The notes: a model not told the origin generated them from the letters alone. A stretch of DNA of 64,000 nucleotides from Streptomyces sp. NBC_00576 (GCF_036345175.1 NZ_CP107780.1:5022001-5086000); one strand, 5' to 3'. Shown: positions 43,349 to 53,371, numbered from the stretch's first letter. Translations and numbers: made by a program.

Positions 43349-44905
43349 ATGCAGCGGCGTACGTTCATGGGAGGCGGCGTGGCCGCCCTGGCGGCGATGA
43401 CGACCGCGGCGTGTACGACCGCGGAGGGCAGCGCGGAAGGCACGGCCGCCACCACGCCCACGGGGACGACCCCTCTCACCGCGACGAGCGCCTCGGCCCC
43501 CGCCAACTGGACGGCCCTCGGCCGCGACCTCGACGGCCCGCTCATCCGCCCCGGGGACGCCTCCTGGGCATCGGCCCGCCAGCTCTACAACACCCGCTTC
43601 GACGGACTCAAGCCGGCCGCGGTGGCGTACGTCGCCCACGCGGACGACATCCGTACGGTCCTGTCGTACGCCCGCGCCCACTCCGTCCCCGTGGCGATCC
43701 GCAACGGCGGCCACTCGTACGCGGGCTGGTCCTCGGGCAACGGCCGCCTGATCGTCGACGTGTCGAAACTGAACCGCGTCAGGGCGGGCGGCGGCACAGC
43801 GGTGGTGGGCGCGGGCTCGAAACTGATCGACGTCTACCGCGCGCTGACCGCGAAGGGCGTCACGATTCCGGCGGGCTCGTGCCCGACGGTGGGGGTGTCG
43901 GGCCTGACGCTGGGCGGCGGCCACGGAGTGGTGTCCCGGGCATACGGCCTGACCTGCGACAGCCTCACCCAGGCCACCCTGATCACGGCGGACGGCCGCG
44001 AACTGACGGCGAACGCCACCACGAACAAGGACCTCTTCTGGGCCCTGCGAGGCGCGGGCAACGGCAACTTCGGCATCGTCACCGAACTCCACTTCCGCAC
44101 CCACCCGGCACCCAGGGCGGTGGCGGCGTACATGTCCTGGCCGTGGCGGAAGGCGGCGGCGGTGATGAGGGCATGGCAGGAGTGGGGCCCGACGCAGCCG
44201 GACGAGATCTGGTCGTCCCTGCACGTGGCGAACGCGGCCGGCGGCACCCCGACCATCTCCATCTCGGCGTTCTCCCTGGGCACGTACACCGAACTGCAGA
44301 ACGCGGTGGACCGCCTGGCGGACAGAATCGGTTCCCCGGCATCGAGCGTCTCCCTGAAGCGCCGCTCGTACGAGGAGGCGATGGAGGTGTACGCGGGCTG
44401 CTCGTCCTTCGCGACGGACGCGCAATGCCACCTGCCGGGCCGAACCCCGGGCCGCTCCCCGCAGGGCGCGCTGGGCCGGGAAACCTACGCGGCCCGCTCG
44501 GACTTCTTCGACCGCTCACTGTCCACGGCGGGCATCCAGACGCTCCTCTCCCGCATCGCCTCGGTCCAGGGCGGCTCCGGCAGCATCGCGTTCACGGCAC
44601 TCGGCGGCGCGGTGAACCGGGTCTCCCCGACGGCGACGGCATTCGTCCACCGGCGCTCCAGGATGCTGGCCCAGTACATCGCGGCCTGGCGCCCGGGTAC
44701 GACGGGCACGGCGGCCCAGTCCTGGCTGACATCGGCCCACAACGCCATGGCCCCGTACGCCTCGGGCGCCGCCTACCAGAACTACACGGACCCCACCCTG
44801 AAGAACTGGCGCAAGGCGTACTACGGCGACGCGGCAACACGCCTCACGAAGCTGAAGCAGCAGTACGACCCGAAGCGCGTGTTCACCTACCCGCAGGCGC
44901 TGTAG
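43349..44905 (+). CDS. Tat-exported FAD-linked oxidase, berberine-bridge-enzyme family
   Basis: 518 residues from ATG 43349, 4 bases after GAGGAG. A twin-Arg signal (R3-R4-T-F-M-G-G) is followed by a hydrophobic stretch and A-A-C22, possibly a lipobox. The FAD_binding_4 domain shows H122 in N-G-G-H-S-Y-A-G and C178 in G-S-C-P-T-V-G, the two residues that attach FAD bicovalently in this family. The C-terminal BBE motif (Y-x-N-Y-x-D near 488) is present. It probably oxidises a sugar or phenolic compound outside the cell. Confidence 0.87.
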   Translation: MQRRTFMGGGVAALAAMTTAACTTAEGSAEGTAATTPTGTTPLTATSASAPANWTALGRDLDGPLIRPGDASWASARQLYNTRFDGLKPAAVAYVAHADDIRTVLSYARAHSVPVAIRNGGHSYAGWSSGNGRLIVDVSKLNRVRAGGGTAVVGAGSKLIDVYRALTAKGVTIPAGSCPTVGVSGLTLGGGHGVVSRAYGLTCDSLTQATLITADGRELTANATTNKDLFWALRGAGNGNFGIVTELHFRTHPAPRAVAAYMSWPWRKAAAVMRAWQEWGPTQPDEIWSSLHVANAAGGTPTISISAFSLGTYTELQNAVDRLADRIGSPASSVSLKRRSYEEAMEVYAGCSSFATDAQCHLPGRTPGRSPQGALGRETYAARSDFFDRSLSTAGIQTLLSRIASVQGGSGSIAFTALGGAVNRVSPTATAFVHRRSRMLAQYIAAWRPGTTGTAAQSWLTSAHNAMAPYASGAAYQNYTDPTLKNWRKAYYGDAATRLTKLKQQYDPKRVFTYPQAL

Positions 44906-44946
44906 CCGCCGGTCGGCTGCGGTCAGGCACCCCTCCAGCACCGGCC

Positions 44947-45090
44947 CGCATTTCCAGCCCGTCTGGGGGTCCCCCCTCTGGGGGAGTTTGAGGACAAGGC
45001 CCGTTCAGGGCCGGAGGGGGGCCTGGGGGCGCAGCCCCCAGGTTCAGGATGGGACGGGTAGGGGCGGCGGGGGCGAGAAACCCGCCCGCC
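44947..45090. repeat. Dispersed intergenic repeat, copy B
   Basis: Inverted near-copy of 10467-10606, with the same order of palindromes. It sits between converging genes and ends 3 bases from the PAP2 stop, so it may also act as terminator. Confidence 0.82.
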
Positions 45091-45092
45091 CA

Positions 45093-45818
45093 TCACGCCG
45101 CCAGATCCCGCTCCTCGGTCTCCGCCCGACCCCCAGCAACCCCAGCCCCCCGCCCCGCCCCGGCACCGGACCCCGCACCACCCGAGCCCGCCGCCCCCCG
45201 AGCCCGAATGAGCACCCCACCCCAACCCGACCTCTCAACAGCCCGGGTCACCGGAGTGAGAAGCGCCATCGCCAGCGGCGACAACAGCAGGGCAACCGCC
45301 GTCCCGAGCGCGAACCCACCCACCACATCAGTCGGGTAGTGCACCCCCATGTACACCCGGCAGAACCCCTCCACCAGCGCGAGCCCTATCCCCACGAGCC
45401 CGAACTTCCGGTTCGCCACGAACAGCCCGACCCCCATCGCCATGGTGATCGTCGCGTGGTCGCTCACGAACGAGTAGTCGGTCTTCCCGGAGACAAGTAC
45501 CTCAAGCCCCTGATGATCGAGAAACGGCCGAGGCCGCTCGACGAAACCCCGTATGGGGATGTTCACCAACACAGCGATGGCCGCGGCAAGCGGCGCCCAG
45601 ACCAAGGCGGCCACGGACACGGCCGCATCACCGTCACCCCGCCGCCGCACACTCCACCAGCACCAGACCACGACAAGCACCATGGCCGCCAACAGCCCGT
45701 ACTCGCCGACGACTTCGACCACCCGGTCGAACCACCGGGGCGCGTCCTTGGCCAGGCCATTGATGTCGTAGAGCAGGTCGACGTCGGGATTCGACCCGGT
45801 TTCGGCGAGTCCAGCCAT
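45093..45818 (-). CDS. PAP2-family membrane phosphatase
   Basis: 241 residues from ATG 45818 with about five membrane helices. The acid-phosphatase signature is present as F-V-E-R-P-R-P, S-F-V-S-D-H-A and R-V-Y-M-G-V-H-Y-P-T-D. The middle motif has S-D-H in place of the usual S-G-H. The C-terminal 40 residues are Gly/Ala-rich. It probably dephosphorylates a lipid such as undecaprenyl pyrophosphate or phosphatidate. The 45819-46104 gap holds a TTGACA at 45913 and a short hairpin but no gene. Confidence 0.85.
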   Translation of the reverse strand: MAGLAETGSNPDVDLLYDINGLAKDAPRWFDRVVEVVGEYGLLAAMVLVVVWCWWSVRRRGDGDAAVSVAALVWAPLAAAIAVLVNIPIRGFVERPRPFLDHQGLEVLVSGKTDYSFVSDHATITMAMGVGLFVANRKFGLVGIGLALVEGFCRVYMGVHYPTDVVGGFALGTAVALLLSPLAMALLTPVTRAVERSGWGGVLIRARGAAGSGGAGSGAGAGRGAGVAGGRAETEERDLAA

Positions 45819-46104
45819 GGTGCTGCGGCCCTTCGTCGTCATTTCCAGAGCGCACTGTTTCCGTGCGCTGCTCCTGCTCACCCGTGACGCAGGGACCCAC
45901 CGCTGCCAATGCTTGACACGTGCCACACCAGCACACGCGACAAACACGACAAACGCGACGCCCGATCCAAGCGCCATCGAATCCTCTACTGGAACAGGAA
46001 CGCACGGTCTCCGTTTATACGTTCCACTCTCCACCGAATGATCACGCAGACGTTATCGAAGAGAGACGCATACTCGCAGCTCAGGGGATGGTTTCACGCT
46101 GCGC

Positions 46105-47106
46105 TCACACCGCGGTGGGCAGCGCTTTCGCGCCATCTTCGGTGACCCGGGTCGCCCCGAAGTAATCAGGGGTGTCGATCGGATCGAACCGAATGACCGC
46201 ACCAGTCCGCGGCGCGTCAATCATGTAACCGCCGCCCACATAAATCCCGACATGCCGGATAGCCCGCGAGTTGGTGAGATCGTCGGAGAAGAAGACAAGG
46301 TCGCCCGGCAACAGCTCGTCCCGCGAGGGATGCGCACCGGCGTTGTACTGATCGTTGGCAACGCGCGGCAGCTGGATGCCCACACTCTCGTACGCGGCCT
46401 GCGTGAGCCCGGAGCAGTCGAAGCGTCCTTGCTGCTCAGCGGTACCGGTGCCGCCCCAGAGGTAGGGCGTGCCGAGCTTCTCCTGGGCGTAGTTGATCGC
46501 CCCTGCCGCCTGCTCGGAGGGGTCGACACGACCCACAGGAGCGGCAAAGCTCGTCTGCAGCGTGGTGATGGTCTTCACATAGTTCTGGGTCTCCGAATAC
46601 GGCGGTACGCCCCCGTATTTGATGACGGCGTACGCCCCCGCGTTGTAAGCGGCGAGCATGTTGTGCGTCGGGTCTCCGGGCGCGTCCTTCACGTACGAGG
46701 CGAGCTCGCAGTCGTACGACGCGGCCGATGGAATCGCGTCATTCGGGTCCCATACATCGCGGTCGCCGTCACCGTCGCCGTCGATTCCGTGCGAGGCCCA
46801 GGTTCCGGGGATGAATTGCGCTATCCCTTCCGCCTTCGCCGGACTCTTCGCATTCGGATTGAATCCGCTCTCCTGGTACAGCTGTGCGGCAAGCAGGGCG
46901 GGATTGATGGCGGGGCACAGATTGCCCCACTTCTGCACGAGCGCCGAATACGCGGCCGGCACGGCCCCCTTGGCAAGCGCGACGCTCCCGCTGGCCACCC
47001 CACCGGCAACGTTCCCGGCCACAAGGTAGACGCCCACGACGAGCAGCATCACGAAGCTGAGGGTGCCCCCGACGGCAACACTCGCCACGATCCATGCCTT
47101 ACGCAC
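46105..47106 (-). CDS. Bifunctional wall hydrolase: SLT transglycosylase plus NlpC/P60 peptidase
   Basis: 333 residues. N-terminal membrane anchor (about 5-32), then a lytic transglycosylase domain with catalytic Glu (Y-Q-E79-S-G) and a D-G-D-G-D-G-D-R-D calcium-binding-like loop (110-118), then an NlpC/P60 domain with C232 (R-F-D-C-S-G) and a later H-V-G-I-Y. GTG 47106 was chosen for its AGGGG; TTG 47112 and GTG 47142 are in frame. This layout is typical of wall-opening enzymes of Gram-positive conjugation systems, matching the membrane cluster at 59.7-64 kb. Confidence 0.87.
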   Translation of the reverse strand: MRKAWIVASVAVGGTLSFVMLLVVGVYLVAGNVAGGVASGSVALAKGAVPAAYSALVQKWGNLCPAINPALLAAQLYQESGFNPNAKSPAKAEGIAQFIPGTWASHGIDGDGDGDRDVWDPNDAIPSAASYDCELASYVKDAPGDPTHNMLAAYNAGAYAVIKYGGVPPYSETQNYVKTITTLQTSFAAPVGRVDPSEQAAGAINYAQEKLGTPYLWGGTGTAEQQGRFDCSGLTQAAYESVGIQLPRVANDQYNAGAHPSRDELLPGDLVFFSDDLTNSRAIRHVGIYVGGGYMIDAPRTGAVIRFDPIDTPDYFGATRVTEDGAKALPTAV

Positions 47107-47199
47107 CGTCAACCGCCCCTCACCGCCAGGGAGTACGCCCACGTCAGTGTAGAGGCGCTACCCACACCCCGGGGTGATCATGACGAAACGCGCCGCCCG

Positions 47200-47985
47200 T
47201 CAAGAGGAGTCGGGAAAACCGGTGCCCCCGGTGGCCTCCCGATACAGAGCGGCAGCCGCACCCCCGAGCACAGCGCTGTAGGACACGTCATCAGTCGAGC
47301 CCCCCTGCTCGAACCCCCCGAGCACCCCCACCACGTCCCCCTCCGCATCCACCCAGGGACTCCCACTCGTACCGTCCGTGAAGCCGGGACACTCGATGCG
47401 CTGTTGCGTACGGCTTTGCACGGTGGCCCGGTTGGTACAGGTGAGGGGTATGTCCAGCACGTTGGGATACCCGGTGACGACGACACTGCCGGCCCCGGTA
47501 GCCCGCCCGGAAACGAAGACATTCGCCCCCACGGCATCCTCCAGATCGCGCCCGCCCTTCGAGGCGACGACGGCAAAGGCGAAGTCACTGTCCTCGTCGG
47601 ACCGATCGCCCCAGGCCCCCGGCACGAAGGTCTTGGTAACCCGCCACAGCCCGTACGGCGCCCGACCGTCCCGATACCCGGGCGCGAAGACGACGTCGGT
47701 GTCCCCGTCTCCACTCAGACAGTGCGCGGCGGTGAGTATCAGATCCCGCCCGCCACTGCGCACGACGGAAGCCGTACAGAAGTGCCCGCCCTCCAAGTCA
47801 CCGCCGAACAACGCCCCCACCCGCGCACTACGCGGCGGCACCGCACGGGCCGCAGCAACGACCCCGAGAGACCCTGAGGCGGTGCTGCCGGGACCGGCAC
47901 CGGAGACCGAGGTGACGGCAAGCAGCGCGACCACGGGAAAAAGCACGTGCCGCCGCTTGCCAGGGGAACGAGTGAGGCGCTTCAT
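47200..47985 (-). CDS. Secreted trypsin-like serine protease
   Basis: 261 residues with a basic signal region (R-R-H-V-L-F start, cleaved near A-A-A-R). Chymotrypsin-fold triad: H88 in T-A-A-H-C, D134 in D-S-D-F-A, S207 in G-T-S-G-S-P. Cys pairs are placed for disulfides (C70-C89, C183-C199). The substrate is unknown. First gene of the accessory stretch, converging on nothing obvious. Confidence 0.85.
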   Translation of the reverse strand: MKRLTRSPGKRRHVLFPVVALLAVTSVSGAGPGSTASGSLGVVAAARAVPPRSARVGALFGGDLEGGHFCTASVVRSGGRDLILTAAHCLSGDGDTDVVFAPGYRDGRAPYGLWRVTKTFVPGAWGDRSDEDSDFAFAVVASKGGRDLEDAVGANVFVSGRATGAGSVVVTGYPNVLDIPLTCTNRATVQSRTQQRIECPGFTDGTSGSPWVDAEGDVVGVLGGFEQGGSTDDVSYSAVLGGAAAALYREATGGTGFPDSS

Positions 47986-48071
47986 CAGGGGCCACTGTGC
48001 CGCCCGAAATCAAGAACGACCACGGCTCGTTGCTGAGAATCTTCCGTGAACCCGCAAAACCTGAAAGAGGG

Positions 48072-48692
48072 TCACCCCCCGGACGTGCGGGACGATCTCG
48101 GAGCCACGCCGTACACGGGAAAACCGTCCGTCACGATCTCGATGCCGAACGGCGCGGGCAGCAGCACGGACTCCCCGAACTTGCCCGGCAGCACGTCACG
48201 GTAGGCGCCGTTGTCCGGGTGGGTGTGCAGGGCCCAGGTGCCCTTCCTGGGATCGATGACAAAGAGAACAGGCACACGAACGACCGCGTACCAGTCGGCC
48301 TTGTCTCTGATGTCCCGGGACTTCTCGGACTGGGAGATGACCTCGACGGCGAGCGCGGCATCCGCGGCGTCGGCCAGCCAGTCGTCGTCCTCTTCCCATT
48401 CGAGGGGCAGCACGATCAGATCTGGTGTCGCGTAGTCGTCCGGATCCTCGGGCAGAGCGATCGAGGACACCTCGTACACGTCCAGCCCGTCAGGCAGAAC
48501 AACCGCCTCAAGCTGCCGGCGCACCTGCTTGACCACACCCGCGTGTTTCCCACGCGGAGTAGGGGACATCACGAGCTTTCCTCCCAGGATCTGCACCCGC
48601 AGACCCGTCGCGTCCTCGATCTTCTCGGCGATCTCGCGCAGATTCCCCGGCCGAGGTCGCGGATACATCGAGGCACCGGGCGACACGGACAT
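48072..48692 (-). CDS. Uma2-family (PD-(D/E)XK nuclease-fold) protein
   Basis: 206 residues from ATG 48692, 9 bases after GGAGG. The Uma2 core shows Y-A-T-P-D-L-I-V and A-V-E-V-I-S-Q-S, the D and E-x-x of a nuclease-like site. Uma2 genes are highly expanded in Streptomyces and cyanobacteria; their function is unsettled. Confidence 0.83.
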   Translation of the reverse strand: MSVSPGASMYPRPRPGNLREIAEKIEDATGLRVQILGGKLVMSPTPRGKHAGVVKQVRRQLEAVVLPDGLDVYEVSSIALPEDPDDYATPDLIVLPLEWEEDDDWLADAADAALAVEVISQSEKSRDIRDKADWYAVVRVPVLFVIDPRKGTWALHTHPDNGAYRDVLPGKFGESVLLPAPFGIEIVTDGFPVYGVAPRSSRTSGG

Positions 48693-48900
48693 GGCTCGCT
48701 GCCTCCGTCCCTCCACCTCTGCGGCTGCGCGAACGGGGTCGGTGGGAGGTCCGACATCCCGCTCAGCGTCGAATCCACCGTACTGTGCGGCTCCGTCCGC
48801 CGCCTCGGCTTCAGAGCCCGTACGAGTGCACGGGGCCCCCTTGCGCCGTTGCTCGACCTGCGTCACACCGCCCCCTCAATCACAATCCGCTCACCTGTCG

Positions 48901-49347
48901 TCACCCTAGGCCACCCCACTGACACTCGGCCCACAGCAGCTTCCCGCCCTTCGAGGCCCCCAGCTCCCGCAGCACGGAAACACCCAACGAGTCCGCACAG
49001 GCCCGTACGAGATGAAGCCCCCGGCCACATTCACCGTCCGCCGGAGGTGCGTCGACGGAGGCGCCGTCGACCCGAAACCCGACCGGCACCCTCGGATCGG
49101 TGTCCCAGACGGCGACCCGGAACCGGTCCGGCTCGCCGATTTGAACGATGCGGAGGGTGTACGGCCCCTTGGTGTGCTGGTGGGCGTTGGTGAGCAACTC
49201 GGACGCGACCAGTTCGGCGGCGGGAATGGCTCCGGCGAGCCCGCGGGCGGCCAGAACGGTCCGCACGGTGGCGCGGCCGATACCCGGCGAGCGTGGATCG
49301 CGCGGGAGTTGAAGGGTGTAGTGCCAGGCCGGGGATACGGTGGCCAT
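48901..49347 (-). CDS. RsbW-like ATP-binding protein (anti-sigma-type kinase fold)
   Basis: 148 residues of the GHKL HATPase type common in Streptomyces, with E-L-L-T-N-A-H-Q-H near 50-58 (N box) and G-R-G-L-H-L-V near 108-114 (G box). ATG 49347 follows GGAG. It is divergent from the XRE gene by about 190 bases and belongs to the usual RsbW-XRE-DUF397 trio. Confidence 0.85.
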   Translation of the reverse strand: MATVSPAWHYTLQLPRDPRSPGIGRATVRTVLAARGLAGAIPAAELVASELLTNAHQHTKGPYTLRIVQIGEPDRFRVAVWDTDPRVPVGFRVDGASVDAPPADGECGRGLHLVRACADSLGVSVLRELGASKGGKLLWAECQWGGLG

Positions 49348-49539
49348 CGGAAGTCTCCGATCACTGAGGGGAGTTGGACGGTTGCCCAGTGACTTCGTCG
49401 CTCCGTCGAGCGGTGTGCTTCTGGGCGAGGCGCCTGAGAATCAAGGTAGCGCGAACCAATAAGGTGTTAGTCAAAAATGCGGTCAGCTCTGACTTAACCA
49501 CCCGTGTGGGTGACGAAGTGGTGTTGAGGGAGAACGACA

Positions 49540-50394
49540 GTGCCCATGAAGAGCGCCCCCACCGGCCGCCAGGCCCGACTGGGCAGCGAGTTGCGCAAGA
49601 TGCGCGAGCGCGCGGGACTCTCGTCGACCGAGGCGGCGCAACTCCTCGGCATCAAGCAGAACCAGGTCAGCAACATGGAAGCCGGCCGCATGGGCGTGAG
49701 CCCCGACCGTGTGCGCATGCTCGCCCTCCACTACGAGTGCCCCGACGAGGTTCTCGTCGAAGCACTCACCCGCATGACGCGCGACCGCAAACGGGGCTGG
49801 TGGGAGGAGTGCCGCGATCTGGTCCCCAGCTCGCTCCTCGATCTGGCCGAACTGGAGCACCACGCCCAGTCGTTGCGCGGCGCGACAACTGCCCGTATCC
49901 CCGGCCTGCTTCAAACCCGCGACTACGCACGCGAGATCTTCCACCAGGCGGTCACTGAACTTCCGCCCCCTGACGTAGAACACCGCCTCTCGTTCCGCAT
50001 CAAACGACAGGCGGTGCTCTACCGCGACGACAACCCCACCCCGTACGAGGCGATCGTCCATGAGGCAGCCCTACGCATGAAGGTCGGCGGGTCCTCGGTT
50101 GCCCGACAGCAACTGCAACACCTGCTCGAAATGAGCGACCGAGACCACGTCACCCTGCGCGCCATCACCTTTGACGCGGGGGCCTACCCAGGGTCGGGTC
50201 AGTCCATTTACTACGCGCACGGCCCGGTGCCGGAGTTGGACACCGTCCACCTCGACCAGTCCCACGGCCTTGTGTTCCTCGACGCCGAGGCGCAACTACA
50301 CAAATACCGAACCCTCTTCGACCGCATCGAGGCCGTCGCGCTCAATCCGGATAAAACACGCGAATTCATCCACACCGTGATGCGAGAACTGTGA
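49540..50394 (+). CDS. XRE-family regulator with DUF5753 domain (WhiJ-like)
   Basis: 284 residues: an XRE helix-turn-helix (about 14-72, with S-S-T-E-A-A-Q-L-L-G-I-K-Q-N-Q-V-S) and a DUF5753 domain (about 100-278). GTG 49540 follows GAGGGAGA by 6 bases. Paralogues of this family, such as WhiJ, act with a small DUF397 partner to hold back development until relieved. Confidence 0.87.
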   Translation: MPMKSAPTGRQARLGSELRKMRERAGLSSTEAAQLLGIKQNQVSNMEAGRMGVSPDRVRMLALHYECPDEVLVEALTRMTRDRKRGWWEECRDLVPSSLLDLAELEHHAQSLRGATTARIPGLLQTRDYAREIFHQAVTELPPPDVEHRLSFRIKRQAVLYRDDNPTPYEAIVHEAALRMKVGGSSVARQQLQHLLEMSDRDHVTLRAITFDAGAYPGSGQSIYYAHGPVPELDTVHLDQSHGLVFLDAEAQLHKYRTLFDRIEAVALNPDKTREFIHTVMREL

Positions 50395-50404
50395 AGGAAC
50401 GCCC

Positions 50405-50770
50405 ATGACCCCGCACTGGCAGAAATCCTCTTATTGCTCCGAAGGCGACTCCTGCATACACATCGCCACCACCCCCACCACCCCCCGAGCAATCCACCTC
50501 ACAGAATCCGGCGACCCCACCGGAGCCGTACTCACCACCACCCCCACCGCCTTCCGCACCCTCCTCACCACCCTGAAGACCGACACGCCCCCACCGAAGA
50601 CAACCACCCCCCAAATCGAAGTCACCCTCAACCAAACCCCCGATACCCCCGACGCCCCCGTCCACCTCCGCTCGACCACCGCCCCCGAAACCGTCGTCAC
50701 CACCGACCGACGCAAATGGCACGCCTTCGTCCTGGGCGTACGGGCAGGCGAGTTCGACCACTTCGCCTAA
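50405..50770 (+). CDS. Tandem DUF397 protein
   Basis: 121 residues, 10 bases after the XRE stop. Most DUF397 proteins are about 65 residues. This one has two degenerate units: W-Q-K-S-S-Y-C with D-S-C-I-H-I-A and later F-R-T-L-L, then V-H-L-R-S-T-T with W-H-A-F-V-L-G-V-R-A-G-E-F-D near the end. The linker is Pro/Thr-rich with much A in wobble positions, unlike the neighbouring genes. Presumed partner or antidote of the XRE protein. Confidence 0.8.
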   Translation: MTPHWQKSSYCSEGDSCIHIATTPTTPRAIHLTESGDPTGAVLTTTPTAFRTLLTTLKTDTPPPKTTTPQIEVTLNQTPDTPDAPVHLRSTTAPETVVTTDRRKWHAFVLGVRAGEFDHFA

Positions 50771-50916
50771 GAGAGCCCGGCGGTGGCGTCACGCGGAGCG
50801 TGACGAGTACGCATGGCCGCGCCCGGCTGATCCGTAGATCCTCGAACGTCGGCTGAAGCCTGGCCTGGGCGGGTGGCTGCCGAAGAGGCAGGCGGCGGGA
50901 ACCGCCTGCGGATAGA

Positions 50917-52493
50917 GCACCCCCGGCACAACCTCGGCCCGCCCCCGTCGACCGCGACGACGACCAGACGCAGCCGGGGCAATGCTGGACGGCGAGGGAT
51001 GGGAGCAGGTCCGCCCGACCGTGCTGGCCTCCCTGAACCTGCCCGGCGAGACGGGTGAGCACCTGGCGGCGCGGGCCGCGCTGCTGGACGGCACATACCG
51101 GGAAGTCGCCGGGCGGGTGCCGGCGAACTCCCAGATCGTGTTCGACGACGACGGCCGCCTGCACTTCGCCGCCCTGGAACCGGAGCCCGAACCCGCCTCG
51201 CTCCTCGACCTGCGGAAGGCAGTGGAGGCGATGATGCCCCGCGTCGACCTGCCGGAGGTCCTGCTGGAGGTGTTCTCGTGGACCGGCGCCGACCAGGCGT
51301 TCACCTCGATCACCGGCGGCGAGGCCCGGCTCAAGGACCTGCACGTGACGGTCGCCGCGCTGCTGGTCGCGCACGGCTGCAACATCGGCTACACGCCGGT
51401 CATCGGCGGGATCGACGAGCTGAAGTACGGCAGGCTGTCGCACGTCGACCAGACGTATCTGCGGCTGGCCACCTACCGGGCCGCGAACGCCACCCTCATC
51501 GAGCACCAGGAGTCCATCGGCCTCGCGCAGGCGTGGGGCGGCGGGCTGGTCACCTCCGTGGACGGCATGCGGTTCGTCGTCCCCGTCCCCTCGGTCTACG
51601 CCCGGCCGAACCCCAAGTACTTCGGGCGCCGGGGCGGCGCCACCTGGCTCAACATGATCAACGACCAGGCGGCGGGGCTCGGCGGGAAGGTGGTGGCCGG
51701 CACCCCGCGCGACTCCCTGTACGTGCTCGATGTCCTCTACGACCGCGACGGCGGCAAGCGCCCGGAGACGATCGTCACCGACACCGCCTCGTACAGCGAC
51801 ATCGTCTTTGGACTCCTCACCCTGGCCGGGTTCGCGTACGCGCCGCAGCTCGCTGACCTGCCGGACCAGAAGATGTGGCGCATCGACCGCACTGCCGACT
51901 ACGGCGCCTTCCAGGAAGCGGCCCGCGGCCGGGTCGACCTCGCCCGGATCGAGCGCTGGTGGGAGGACATCCTGCGGATCATCGGCTCCATCCACACCGG
52001 CGCGGTACGCGCGTACGACGTGATCCGGATGCTGTCGCGGGACGGGCGGCCGACCCCGCTGGGGGACGCGATCGCGCACTACGGGCGGATCGCCAAGTCC
52101 CTGCACATCCTGCGGCTGGCCGACGAGCCCGGCTACCACCGCCAGATCAAGGCGCAGGCCAACCTCCAGGAGGGCCGCCACGCACTCGCCCGGAAGATCT
52201 TCCACGGCCGCTCGGGGCAGCTCTACCAGCGCTACCAGGACGGCATGGAGGACCAGCTCGGCGCGCTCGGCCTGGTCCTCAACGCCGTCGTTCTCTTCAA
52301 CACGAGGTACATGGACGCCGCGGTGGACCAGCTGCGGGCGGACGGGTTCGACGTCCGCGACGAGGATGTCGCCCGCCTCTCGCCGTTCGTGCGACAACAC
52401 ATCAACATGCTGGGCCGGTACTCGTTCAAGCTGCCCGAGCTGCCCGGCGGTATGCGCCCGCTGCGCGACAAGGACGCTGCTGACGACGAGTGA
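50917..52493 (+). pseudogene. tnpA: 5'-truncated Tn3-family transposase TnpA
   Basis: The frame from ATG 50982 gives 503 residues matching the C-terminal half of TnpA (full length about 1000). It retains the DDE-region stretches D-L-H-V-T-V-A, V-T-D-T-A-S-Y-S-D and the end L-V-L-N-A-V-V-L-F-N-T. A stop lies in frame just before 50917, and the N-terminal DNA-binding half is missing, so it should be inactive. Text before 50917 shows no transposase homology. Confidence 0.85.
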
Positions 52494-52532
52494 CGTCGTA
52501 CGGCGGCGCGTCGAGGTCGCCACCATCTTGAC

Positions 52533-52717
52533 CTAGGCGTCCGTGCTGGCCAGAGCCCCGGAGCTGGTTCCGCGAGTCGTCACACCGGCCGGGGCCGTTA
52601 CGGCTTCGCGGACCCGCTCGGCGGCCCGTCGGCGGGCCCGGTACGCCTTCTGTCGGCAGGCGAGGCGGTCGTAGAGGGCGTCCCGGCGGTGGCCGCGACG
52701 GCGGCGTACCCGGTCGG
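52533..52717 (-). other. Possible gene remnant before the TetR gene
   Basis: The minus strand reads R-R-D-A-L-Y-D-R-L-A-C-R-Q-K-A-Y-R-A-R-R-R-A-type sequence, basic and helical, ending at 52533. It runs in from inside the TetR gene in another frame with no own start. It may be the tail of a lost transposon gene, or chance. Confidence 0.25.
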
Positions 52718-53287
52718 TCAGCGGGCGGTGAGCCCGGTGAGCAGGAGGGCGAGCCATCGGGCGCGGGCGGTGGGTGGCTGGTCGGCGGGGAGGGTGAAGA
52801 GCATCAGGTACAGGTCGTCGACGGTGAAGTCGGCGCGCAGACCGCCCTGGGCTTGTGCGGTGCGGATGAGCCGGCCGAGGGCCTGGGTGACGCGGGTCTC
52901 CACCTCCTGCATGGCGGGGTGGGCTGCGTGGTCGGCGCCGAGCGCGTACGCGGCTGCTTTGACGGCGCGGTTGTGGGCGACGGTGTCCATCACACGGCTG
53001 AGGAAGCCGGTCAGCTCCGCCATGGCGGGTGAACCCTGACTCTCGCGTTGCAGACACTCTTCGGCGTCATCGGCGAGTGTTTCGAACGAGGCGGCGACCA
53101 CGGATGCGACCAGGTCGCTCTTGTTCGGGAAGTGCTTGTACAGGGTTCCGACCGCGACGCCCGCAGCAGCGGCGATCTGCTCCATCGACACCTCGGGCCC
53201 GTGCTCGGTGATCTGCTCATGCGCCGCGGTCATGATCCTGGCGCGGTTGCGGGCCGCGTCGGCACGCAGCGGTCGGGGTGAGGTCAT
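52718..53287 (-). CDS. TetR-family repressor
   Basis: 189 residues from ATG 53287, 5 bases after GGAGGG. Helix-turn-helix at about 10-55 (I-A-A-A-A-G-V-A-V-G-T-L-Y-K-H-F-P-N-K). The ligand-binding half is typical of regulators of drug- or solvent-response oxidoreductases. Divergent from the SDR gene, with a palindrome between them that should be its operator. Confidence 0.88.
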   Translation of the reverse strand: MTSPRPLRADAARNRARIMTAAHEQITEHGPEVSMEQIAAAAGVAVGTLYKHFPNKSDLVASVVAASFETLADDAEECLQRESQGSPAMAELTGFLSRVMDTVAHNRAVKAAAYALGADHAAHPAMQEVETRVTQALGRLIRTAQAQGGLRADFTVDDLYLMLFTLPADQPPTARARWLALLLTGLTAR

Positions 53288-53317
53288 GGAGCCCTCCGGG
53301 ACCATTTGACGAAAGAT

Positions 53318-53353
53318 GAATGATGCTTCACTCTACAACATGAAGCGTCATTC
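53318..53353. promoter_or_regulatory. TetR operator between TetR and SDR genes
   Basis: Arms 53318-53330 and 53341-53353 (13 bp, one mismatch) are separated by 10 bases. The position between divergent starts fits control of both genes. Confidence 0.7.
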
Positions 53354-53371
53354 ACCTTATGGAGGTTGATC

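Noticed and set aside
45819..46034. 72-residue N-terminal extension of the PAP2 phosphatase
   Set aside because: The added residues are basic and Ser-rich without homology. ATG 45818 starts the conserved part.
49501..50770. Left terminal repeat of the Tn3 element within or before the DUF397 gene
   Set aside because: No GGGG...GGAACGAAAAC-type sequence was found there on either strand.
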